Below are positions 9,204-16,236 of a stretch of 27,705 bases of DNA, piece after piece. Both the position numbers and the translations under genes were made by a program. This DNA comes from a virus: positions 1-27,705 of IMG/VR virus record IMGVR_UViG_3300030430_000681. One strand, written 5' to 3'. Position 1 is the first letter of the stretch, and every line of letters starts with the position of its first letter. The notes beneath the pieces were generated by a model that saw nothing but the letters and a program-made list of their open reading frames with translations, had not been told where the DNA came from and made no database searches.

Positions 9204-10342
9204 TATAATAGCCCCGCTCTTTGTGCGCCCGCCGCGGCGCTAAGTCCTGATATACCCAACCCTAATGCGGTTTGGAAAGGTGAAACTTGTGGCGCAGATG
9301 ACGCCGTCAGTGTTGATTGCGAACTTGGAATGCCTGCGTAAATATCAGACAAGAAACCAAACTGTTGATACGGATATTGCTGCGCCTGCACATTAGTCAA
9401 TCTAGTTGCATCCAGACCCGCTTGTGCCACACCGCGTTGGATATTACCCGCCTGCAATGCCGCATTGATTTGGTTCTGACGTATGTTCTGACCGATTTCG
9501 CCAATACCCGCCTGTTGTACGCCTAATTGACCTAAATTAGTACCAAAAGTGCCCAATTGAGCAGCTAACGATCCAAGACCCTGACCAAGTGCAAGCTGTC
9601 TACCTGCAAGGTCGCCTAGTTGCGATACGTCTGCTTGACCTAATTGTCCAAACTGTAAACCTAAATTACCAAGTAGTTGAGCCTCTTGTAAGCGTCTTGC
9701 CATGGAGGCATCAAATCCGGCCTGTCTAAGCTGACCAGATGTTCTACCCATCTGCTCTAGTGCATTTCTAAAAAGCTCTTGTTCAGCCACCGCCTGACGG
9801 GATCCACCAAAAGCACCAGATCCAACCGCTCGTGCTGCCAACCCCTGTTGTTGCAAACCTGCTTGTCTAGCAATATCAGCAAGGCTCCTTTGTACAACCT
9901 GTTCCTCAAATGGGTTGAAAGCACCGATGCCTCTAGCTGTCTGAGCCGCGGCCTGTTGATATGTGTACGGCACCGCTCGCTGCGCCGCAGCAAGTTGGGC
10001 GGCTTGGTTAATGATATCTTGAGTTTGTCCAGTGGTCGTTTCAGCCTGACGAAGGGAAGGAATCGCAGCTTGTGTTACAATGTTCTGCCCACCTTGTATC
10101 GCCGCTTCTCCTGCCTGTAGAAAAGGCTGATACGCTCCAATGCCAGACTGAGCAGCCCCTATAGCAGCACTTTCTGCGGGCGTCAAACCCGCAACTTGAT
10201 AAGCCGTCTCTGGCGGCATACCTGCGGCAACTTGATTTTTTACAAACTCTTGAACGTCCCGAAGTAAACCTAAACGGTAAGCTTCAATGGCAGGATCCTG
10301 CCGTTGAATCTGAACCATTGTTTGTTGATCACCATTTGCCAT
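9203..10342 (-). CDS. Gln/Ala-rich putative ejection protein (379 aa)
   Basis: The product is extremely rich in Ala, Gln, Gly and Leu and almost free of Pro over its middle, so it should be largely helical. Residues 173-183 (VGSGAFGGSRQ) form a compact Gly motif that I recall as conserved in marine phage proteins of this type. Residues 225-285 repeat L-G pairs about every seven positions (LGNLGLQFGQLG, QLGDLAG, LGQGLG), a glycine-zipper-like pattern. The C-terminus has YPYQQFGFLSDIYAG (323-337) and a final apolar Ala/Gly tail. Composition resembles small ejected proteins such as P22 gp7 or T7 gp14-type components, but this is analogy and not shown homology. ATG overlaps the upstream stop as TAATG, so it is probably translationally coupled to the 537-residue protein. 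Confidence 0.72.
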   Translation of the reverse strand: MANGDQQTMVQIQRQDPAIEAYRLGLLRDVQEFVKNQVAAGMPPETAYQVAGLTPAESAAIGAAQSGIGAYQPFLQAGEAAIQGGQNIVTQAAIPSLRQAETTTGQTQDIINQAAQLAAAQRAVPYTYQQAAAQTARGIGAFNPFEEQVVQRSLADIARQAGLQQQGLAARAVGSGAFGGSRQAVAEQELFRNALEQMGRTSGQLRQAGFDASMARRLQEAQLLGNLGLQFGQLGQADVSQLGDLAGRQLALGQGLGSLAAQLGTFGTNLGQLGVQQAGIGEIGQNIRQNQINAALQAGNIQRGVAQAGLDATRLTNVQAQQYPYQQFGFLSDIYAGIPSSQSTLTASSAPQVSPFQTALGLGISGLSAAAGAQRAGLL

Positions 10343-11955
10343 TACGCTACCGCTCCTCCCTCAAAGGACCGCATGATATCATACATCTTCCTAAAGCCTT
10401 GTTCGCGGCTGCCGTTGCCCGCCCCTTTTACAGCTTTTGCAGTCATTACAAACTCACCATCAGATAACATTGCGGGAATATCATCGGACGTTTCGGTTCC
10501 CGGCCCCTCTATTTGGCCCGTGCGCCGTGGAAAGTTCATCGCGCCTCCCGATGCAGCATATGTGGCAGGCACAATTGGGTCCTGAAAATAGGGATTATAA
10601 ATTATATTACCCAAGGCATCTCGACCATAAGACGGGGCGGGACGCATTCCTGTGATAGTGCGATCAAATCCCGGAATGTCATCATCCATTTGTGCTACTT
10701 GAATCTCACTTAGAGCTTCTTCACTTGGAGTAACCGCATTGGTTCCTGCGCCGACAGGTATGAGATTTGCATATAAATTATCAATATTTCCTTGGCTTGG
10801 TCCGTACAACGCGGCTGACGGAACCGTTATTTGACTTGGGGTAAAATATGTGGTCCTCGGGACGGAGCCAACTCTATACGCACCCTCATTTGCATCGAGA
10901 ACACTGGTGGTTGATGCTATTGGGTTGGCTGCGCTTGTTTGGTCAGTTAAATCAAGCCCTGCAACCTCTGTAACTTCCTGTGCGGGAATTGGATCAAGAA
11001 GCCCTGCTGCATCTGCCGCAGCTAATCCAATACCTCCATACAACGCTGCATTTTTTAAAGAGAACCCAGAACCTGCTGCTGCCGCATTTGCAATGTTCTG
11101 AGAATTTTGAGCTAATGCCATTGCTTCTGTTGAAGGGATGCCCGCATCTACGTTTTTCAGGTATTCTGCTCTTAGATCAAAAGGTTCTGGCGCTGTTTTT
11201 GGCATTAGTGGTTCAAAACCTGCGTCCATCGCACGACCTGTGCCTAAAGGATCAAGAAAACCTGGGGCGTTTTCGATCTTAAAGCGATTTGTAAAAAATC
11301 CTACATCTTGAGAAGGAAAAGCACCTTTAAAACCTGTTATAAATCCTTGACCAAGTGTTTGTTCTGTTCCAATCGAACCCAAAGCGCCTGAAACGCCAGA
11401 GGCTATACCCGCAGTTATGCCCCCAAGGGCGGCGCTTTTTAACGCATCTCCAAAACTTTCACCCTGAATTAAACCTCCAATACCTGCACCTATTGTACCG
11501 GACGCTATGGCACCCATACCCGGAAAGAAATAATTTAGACCGACAGGGATAATTATCTTTGCAGCTTTCTTAAATACTTTCTTGATGCCTTTTACGAGCT
11601 TTTTAAGAAAAAACTCACGCTGCCCCGTCATTGGGTTGATTGAGTTCCTATCAGAACCTACGACATAGGCTTCGGGGTCCGCGCCCTCTGCTGCAATAGC
11701 ATCTTTTATTTCTGCAACAAGCTGTGGATTGTTTTCTGCAACCTCTCGAGGCACCATGACCTCTTTTTCAGAAGCGTGTACAACAAAAGTGTCCCCTTCA
11801 CGGCCCATTTTAGCCATGCGGTCTGCCACTTCTTTCATAGAGTTGATGCCGCCTGCGTTACCAAACATCAGGATATTGTCATCTATCTCATCCATATTGG
11901 AAGTAAGAAACGAACCGATACCTGCGTCTGGCATTGTTATTGTTTCATACTGCAT
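10342..11955 (-). CDS. putative internal/tape-measure-like virion protein with membrane-active region
   Basis: This 537-residue protein has several recognisable pieces. A conserved N-terminal block runs over about 30-115 (FGNAGGINSMKEVADRM, TFVVHASEKEVMVPREV, then SINPMTGQREFF). A cationic amphipathic helix follows at 118-134 (KKLVKGIKKVFKKAAK), then an apolar Gly/Ala-rich stretch to about 195 that could insert into a membrane. The middle is Ala/Asn/Pro-rich. The C-terminal block (469-537) contains GPGTETSDDIPAMLSDGEFV at 484-503, a signature I know from phage tape-measure and other virion proteins, and ends in FEGGAVA. The position between the nozzle-like gene and the coiled-coil ejection genes fits a delivered protein. 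The start ATG overlaps the TAA of the zinc-ribbon gene (TAATG). Function inferred. Confidence 0.74.
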   Translation of the reverse strand: MQYETITMPDAGIGSFLTSNMDEIDDNILMFGNAGGINSMKEVADRMAKMGREGDTFVVHASEKEVMVPREVAENNPQLVAEIKDAIAAEGADPEAYVVGSDRNSINPMTGQREFFLKKLVKGIKKVFKKAAKIIIPVGLNYFFPGMGAIASGTIGAGIGGLIQGESFGDALKSAALGGITAGIASGVSGALGSIGTEQTLGQGFITGFKGAFPSQDVGFFTNRFKIENAPGFLDPLGTGRAMDAGFEPLMPKTAPEPFDLRAEYLKNVDAGIPSTEAMALAQNSQNIANAAAAGSGFSLKNAALYGGIGLAAADAAGLLDPIPAQEVTEVAGLDLTDQTSAANPIASTTSVLDANEGAYRVGSVPRTTYFTPSQITVPSAALYGPSQGNIDNLYANLIPVGAGTNAVTPSEEALSEIQVAQMDDDIPGFDRTITGMRPAPSYGRDALGNIIYNPYFQDPIVPATYAASGGAMNFPRRTGQIEGPGTETSDDIPAMLSDGEFVMTAKAVKGAGNGSREQGFRKMYDIMRSFEGGAVA

Positions 11956-12185
11956 TAGGCTTCTCCTGAGATTGGATCTGGTGCGGTTACAGTGATTGCT
12001 GTATGACGTTTAGTGTCTGCTGTCCATGATGCTCCACATTTAGGACACTTTCCATCTGGATACGATGCAACTTCTTCTGGAGTGTCAACTAAATTACCAC
12101 AACTATGACATTGTAATTTATCCACTGAGGTAGAAGGTCTAAACTTGGAACCGTCTCCTAAAACTATAATATGTTCATCACTCAT
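11955..12185 (-). CDS. small zinc-ribbon protein (76 aa)
   Basis: The sequence shows two CxxC pairs, Cys26-x2-Cys29 (CHSCG) and Cys47-x2-Cys50 (CPKCGASW), spaced by 17 residues. This is a classic four-cysteine zinc ribbon. The knuckle is preceded by a short N-terminal strand region and followed by a Thr-rich tail. Zinc ribbons usually bind nucleic acid or stabilise protein contacts; here the gene lies inside the structural operon between the nozzle-associated genes and the internal protein genes. It overlaps the upstream 98-residue gene by four bases (ATGA) and its stop overlaps the next start (TAATG), so it is translated as part of the chain. Whether it is a virion part, an assembly factor or a regulator cannot be told from sequence. 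Confidence 0.8.
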   Translation of the reverse strand: MSDEHIIVLGDGSKFRPSTSVDKLQCHSCGNLVDTPEEVASYPDGKCPKCGASWTADTKRHTAITVTAPDPISGEA

Positions 12186-12478
12186 GTTGTGCTCACTGTT
12201 ACTGATCCAACTGTTCCTGTGCCTTGAGATCCACGAAGAAAAGCGGAGTGGGTTAAAGGTACTCTAACATAACCATCATGCTGAAATAAAGCCCCCGGTT
12301 CTAATCCGCTGTCATCTGTCTGCAAATCAGTTATAGTTATGTCTGTTGCCCTTACGTCACCTGGGTTTTGAATCTGCTCTAAAAACACAGAAAACGCACG
12401 AATTACCTCTGCGAAATAGGTTCTTTGATATTGATCCGGTGGTATTGGAAAATATGGACGGGATAAACGTCTAGACAT
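12182..12478 (-). CDS. small conserved tail-region protein with C-terminal beta-repeat (98 aa)
   Basis: The N-terminal part (RPYFPIPPDQYQRTYFAEVIRAF, residues 7-29, split here as RPYFPIPPDQYQ and RTYFAEVIRAF) is a helix-containing block that I recall as conserved next to nozzle-like genes in marine phages. A central strand-rich stretch contains LQTDDSGLEPGALFQHDGYV. The last residues, GTGTVGSVTV (86-95), match the repeat unit of the 235-residue repeat protein at 15518-16225 and of the cupredoxin-like protein at 22920. It starts on the stop of the nozzle-like gene (TAATG). Likely a small tail or adaptor accessory. No function is known to me. Confidence 0.7.
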   Translation of the reverse strand: MSRRLSRPYFPIPPDQYQRTYFAEVIRAFSVFLEQIQNPGDVRATDITITDLQTDDSGLEPGALFQHDGYVRVPLTHSAFLRGSQGTGTVGSVTVSTT

Positions 12479-14397
12479 TAACGCCTCCCATCTGGTCTAA
12501 TATCGAGACGAGGCGACCCTAATCTCCAAGTAACACCAAGATCCTCAGATTCAATTTTAAACCTCATTTGTCTACCACGAAGTCGAAAGTATAGTTGCTC
12601 AGTTCTCGCACTAACAGCCGCAGCTTGTGTTTTAACAAAAGTATCTGTCTCTGTTTTAGAATACGTGCCGTCAGGTGCGTTTTTTACATCTAAAGTGATG
12701 TTTACATCCGGAAGCACAGCAGTAGAGTCTCTAAAATCTACGTCTGGAATCATTTTGCGAAGCAACATAAACTGTTCACCGTCACCTATATCCATAGGAC
12801 TTGATTGAATATAGGCATTGATGGCTGTAGTTGGATTAGTTGTACCATCATCAAATCCGATTTCATGCTCATAAATATAACCGTCAGCATTTGCTGCAAA
12901 AGGAAAATCAAAAATACCCCTGTCAATCCATGCAGTTCTACCAAAAGATCCATAATACCAAACCTGTTCCTGATAATTAAAAACAACGTACCTGTTTACT
13001 TCAGAACTATTTGCAGACGGATAATACCACCAGATCTCAGAATGCTCTGTGTTTAAAGCAGCGTTAATTTTGTCTAACTGTTCTTCATTAATATCCGAAA
13101 AAATAAAATCTCTGACTAAGCACGGGAGTCTTTGAACGGCACCACTGTACACATAAAACTCTGCCCGACCCATCCAATACACGTTGTCATCCACCGCTAC
13201 AGCAGCGTTTGGGCCTGCAATTGTTATATTTTCAGATAAAGAGTTTACACCAAATGTAAACGGCGGTCCAAGAAACTGCATTGAATACAGTGTTGTGTCA
13301 GTAAAAACTAGGATCTGTTGTCTGGTTTCAAGAGCAGTGACAATCTCTGAACCAGAACCGAGACGCAACTCTCCTGCTGTGTTGGTTGCTGTGGATGCCC
13401 AGTCGGTTAAAGATTCTTGGGAGGAAAATCGTATAGCCAACGGATCTTGGACACCCGGATTAGCCTCTGTATCACAACCAAATGCTATGATATGTCGGTC
13501 TCGGTCTGATACTAATACTTGTTTTGCAACCGTCGGCGCACTATCAGAGCCTGCCAGAGTTGTTATATCAACCCCTCTTGTAGACAATGTGTTAGTCTCA
13601 TCCCAGTAATATATACCCCCATCTCTCACGTTCATTATAAGGTCTTCACCAAAGTTATCATGCGACCAAAGACGAAGAGTGCTCGTTACGATTGCATCAG
13701 ATGAGGCTGATCCCCATGTTCCTCGGCCCCATGTTCCTGCACCCCACCCTGCACCAGATACACCAATATCAAGTCCTGTATTAATTTGATACGCACCAAC
13801 AACAGAACCTCCACCGTTACCTGTATCAGATCCGTTAGCTGCAACAAGACTCGGATTCAGTTGTCCGTTATATGTTATATCAGATATAGAAGTATCCGCT
13901 GCTCTGGCTTTAATTTTGTAACTACTTGCATTTACAACCTCTGTCACATAATATTCTTGATTGAGAACATTAGCAGTAATTAAGCCACCAAGACTTGCTG
14001 CACCGGAGTATGTTACAAAATCGTTTACAACTGCACCATGATTAGAATGACTAACTGTTAGTTCAGATGACCCATTAGTTGCAGTAAAGGTAATCGCTCC
14101 CGCAGAAGTTGTAAGGCGTAAAGGTGTTACATCGTTATAAAATCCACCCTCATCAATGTAGTATTTGAGATGTGTGCCTACACCCACGTATTGATCTCTA
14201 CTTAAAGAAACCCAAGGATGAAGAGCACGACAAGTACCAAGGAATGAATATGAAGATCTTTTTTGCCAACCACCTATTTTTTCTGGATAGCCCTTTTGAA
14301 ATCTAACATTATCAATATCAAACCAACCGCCCTCGTTAGAGTAGGCGGTTATCTCTCGATTAACACCGGGTTTGAATTGTAGTTTGGACAGAGGCAT
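12478..14397 (-). CDS. tail nozzle / packaged-DNA stabilisation-like protein (P22 gp10 / tail tubular B type)
   Basis: This 639-residue protein begins with KLQFKPGVNREITAYSNEGG (residues 5-24), the strand-rich start of phage nozzle proteins that read 'F.PG..R..T.Y.NEGGW.D...VRF'. The body alternates strand motifs ending in aromatic pairs (RLWSHDNFGEDLI 242-254, GIYYWD 261-266, VYWMGRAEFYVYSG 406-419, NRYVVFNYQEQVWYYGSF 468-485), as in a beta-propeller. About residues 100-170 look like an inserted small beta domain. The C-terminus ends with TWRLGSPRLDIRPDGRR. In podoviruses such proteins form the distal tube that closes the tail and holds packaged DNA. Two adaptor-like genes lie upstream, past the fibre block. 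ATG overlaps the upstream stop (TAATG). The family assignment is by pattern; fold is inferred. Confidence 0.8.
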   Translation of the reverse strand: MPLSKLQFKPGVNREITAYSNEGGWFDIDNVRFQKGYPEKIGGWQKRSSYSFLGTCRALHPWVSLSRDQYVGVGTHLKYYIDEGGFYNDVTPLRLTTSAGAITFTATNGSSELTVSHSNHGAVVNDFVTYSGAASLGGLITANVLNQEYYVTEVVNASSYKIKARAADTSISDITYNGQLNPSLVAANGSDTGNGGGSVVGAYQINTGLDIGVSGAGWGAGTWGRGTWGSASSDAIVTSTLRLWSHDNFGEDLIMNVRDGGIYYWDETNTLSTRGVDITTLAGSDSAPTVAKQVLVSDRDRHIIAFGCDTEANPGVQDPLAIRFSSQESLTDWASTATNTAGELRLGSGSEIVTALETRQQILVFTDTTLYSMQFLGPPFTFGVNSLSENITIAGPNAAVAVDDNVYWMGRAEFYVYSGAVQRLPCLVRDFIFSDINEEQLDKINAALNTEHSEIWWYYPSANSSEVNRYVVFNYQEQVWYYGSFGRTAWIDRGIFDFPFAANADGYIYEHEIGFDDGTTNPTTAINAYIQSSPMDIGDGEQFMLLRKMIPDVDFRDSTAVLPDVNITLDVKNAPDGTYSKTETDTFVKTQAAAVSARTEQLYFRLRGRQMRFKIESEDLGVTWRLGSPRLDIRPDGRR

Positions 14398-14783
14398 TAA
14401 CTGATCTCTTCATACGACACTATAACTTTAAAATCATTTGCACCACCCGCAGTGGCACTTAAAGATGTTCCTGTGCTCCCGTTCTCTTCTAAATATATCG
14501 GTGAATCTTTAGTAATTACATCAAAGAAATCATTGTTATTTACAGATTTTAGCTGCACAAGTTCTGTGGCTGTGCCACCTGCGTTGTTTGCATTGTGATA
14601 ACTCACTGTGCATGTGCTTGCGGCACTACCGTCTACGTTGACTATGCGTACAAGATTAACCTTTAGCACCTTATTATTTGATCCGGCGTTATTTAGAACC
14701 GCTGTTTGTGATGTCGTTGTCAGGTTGGTCACAGTGACCTTTCCTGTCATCGTTGTTAAAGCTGCAATGTTTGGCTCTGCCAT
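14397..14783 (-). CDS. small beta-rich virion protein (128 aa)
   Basis: The product is rich in Thr, Asn, Val and Ser, with strand-forming segments such as KVTVTNLTTTSQTAVLNN (15-32) and KVLKVNLVRIVNVDG (38-52). It ends with FKVIVSYEEIS. I recall comparable small proteins in marine phage genomes near fibre or nozzle genes, with no assigned role; a jelly-roll or Ig-like trimeric fold would fit the pattern. A good ribosome site (AGGAGA, 5 bases before ATG) marks the start, and its stop overlaps the start of the nozzle-like gene. It may be a minor tail or fibre-attachment protein. Nothing catalytic is visible. Confidence 0.65.
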   Translation of the reverse strand: MAEPNIAALTTMTGKVTVTNLTTTSQTAVLNNAGSNNKVLKVNLVRIVNVDGSAASTCTVSYHNANNAGGTATELVQLKSVNNNDFFDVITKDSPIYLEENGSTGTSLSATAGGANDFKVIVSYEEIS

Positions 14784-14792
14784 GTCTGTCTC

Positions 14793-15509
14793 CTATCCCA
14801 AAATAATACTAAGGGCTATTGATGTGTTTGGTGCAAGGTTAGAGAACCCTATAGTTCCTGACCCGTCTGTAGTCAAAGCTCTATTCGCACTCCCATCTGA
14901 GGTCGGTAAAGTAAGAGCAGTAACAAAACCCTGAAGGTTTGCATCATAGGCAAGAACATTTGATCCAATCGCTAACCCAAGGTTTGTTCGAGCATCAGCA
15001 GCAGAACTGCCGCCTGTTCCGCCATCCGTAATAGCTAAATCTGTAATACCTGTTATTGATCCGCCTGTAATATTTACGCTACTCATACCAAGGTTTGCTG
15101 TAATATCCACAACAGCAGCCCCTGATCCTGCACCGTCAGCGTAGATTATGGCATTGTCACCGTTTGCTACAGTGACATTTGCGCCCGATCCCTGACTAAA
15201 CGTACAAGCTTGACCAGATCCGTTTACCACAAAGTATATGTGTTGACCGTCATTTGGAGATATCGTAATCGTACAAGCTTGAGTCGCTCCAGACAAAACA
15301 AGAGTTTTAAACTGACCGTCTGATAAAGCTCCATCACTTGTGGTAAGGGTGTGCGCTGCGCCAGAGGAGCTAAGATCTATTGTACCAACACCGTTGGTGA
15401 GCCGATCTACTATATTAAGATTATTATTGGTGGTTGTGCCCCATGTACCCGACTGTTCGCCGTTTCTTATGAGTTCGATACCACTATTTGTTGCATATGT
15501 ACTTGGCAT
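14793..15509 (-). CDS. tail fibre-like protein (238 aa)
   Basis: The N-terminal 45 residues (MPSTYATNSGIELIRNGEQS, then GTWGTTTNNNLNIVDRL) form the common attachment-type start of fibre proteins in marine phages. A strand-rich domain with Ala/Gly/Asn turns spans about 46-140. Residues 161-178 (TDGGTGGSSAADARTNLG) are the widespread fibre motif GGTG...AA.ARTNLG, which in many phages precedes the distal domain. The last 50 residues are short strands. This is a short fibre or a connector for another fibre rather than a full adhesin. It has AGGA seven bases before ATG and lies between the repeat protein and the small beta protein in the adhesin block. The fibre call is good; the receptor is unknown. 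Confidence 0.78.
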   Translation of the reverse strand: MPSTYATNSGIELIRNGEQSGTWGTTTNNNLNIVDRLTNGVGTIDLSSSGAAHTLTTSDGALSDGQFKTLVLSGATQACTITISPNDGQHIYFVVNGSGQACTFSQGSGANVTVANGDNAIIYADGAGSGAAVVDITANLGMSSVNITGGSITGITDLAITDGGTGGSSAADARTNLGLAIGSNVLAYDANLQGFVTALTLPTSDGSANRALTTDGSGTIGFSNLAPNTSIALSIILG

Positions 15510-15517
15510 GTTTTTTC

Positions 15518-16225
15518 CTACGCAGCTACAATTTCTGTCCAGACAGTATCATAATCTGGAATTATTCTACCCCAAACTAACACAGTTCCTACTTCTCCGC
15601 TACCCGCAACTCCTCCAACTGTTACAGAAGAACCACCGTTTATTGTAACAGAACCAACAGCGCCTGTGGCAGCTAAAGATACAGCGGGTATAACCGCAGT
15701 TGTTCTTTGTGTAACTGTGCCCACACTTGCAGTAACAGATAGACCTGTTTCTGGGACAATCGCATCTCCAATAACGGTAACTTGATGGAGGTTAGCACTT
15801 GCTGAAAGACCAGTGATCGTTGGTTGCACGTTGATAACTACGCTTACTGAACCAACCGCAGACGATAAAGCAGAAACAGTCGGGAGATTTACTAGAGCCG
15901 AGCCTGTAACAGTCGGCAATGTAACTCCTCCAGTTCCTGCTACCCCTGTGACACTCACATCTACGTTTGTGACAGGTGTTACATCGTTTGTAGAACCTGT
16001 TGCAGTTAAGCTTCCGACAGGAATAGCAACACCGCCGCCTACACTAACAGCCACCGTGCCTACTGCACCTGTACCGACGAGTCCACCTGCGGCTAGATTG
16101 TTGTCTGTAACGAGAGAAACTGTACCAACAGAACCTGTTGCACCAACGCCTGTCGCCAGAACACGAGTAACGGACGCATCATCACCTACTGGTACTTGAG
16201 CTATCGATGTTGCGCCAAAAAACAT
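15518..16225 (-). CDS. beta-repeat structural protein, about nine 22-25-residue units (235 aa)
   Basis: Nearly the whole protein is a degenerate repeat of about 22-25 residues with the core (A/T)-x-G-x-V-G-x-V-x-(V/L); examples are ATGSVGTVSL, GTGAVGTVAV, SSAVGSVSVV, ATGAVGSVTI and GSGEVGTVLV. About nine units can be counted. Composition is dominated by Val, Gly, Thr, Ala and Ser with almost no charged residues, as in a beta-solenoid or stacked Ig-like rod. The C-terminus breaks the repeat with VLVWGRIIPDYDTVWTEI, a tryptophan-bearing cap that I recall in similar marine phage proteins. Shorter versions of the same repeat occur in the proteins at 22920 and 12182. It lies inside the fibre block, so a rod or spacer in an adhesin complex is likely. 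Confidence 0.75.
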   Translation of the reverse strand: MFFGATSIAQVPVGDDASVTRVLATGVGATGSVGTVSLVTDNNLAAGGLVGTGAVGTVAVSVGGGVAIPVGSLTATGSTNDVTPVTNVDVSVTGVAGTGGVTLPTVTGSALVNLPTVSALSSAVGSVSVVINVQPTITGLSASANLHQVTVIGDAIVPETGLSVTASVGTVTQRTTAVIPAVSLAATGAVGSVTINGGSSVTVGGVAGSGEVGTVLVWGRIIPDYDTVWTEIVAA

Positions 16226-16236
16226 TTAGCTAATCC

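Noticed and set aside
15813-16199. Plus-strand open frame of about 128 codons opposite the beta-repeat protein
   Set aside because: Antisense shadow of low-complexity Thr/Val/Gly coding; no ribosome site, no recognisable domain.
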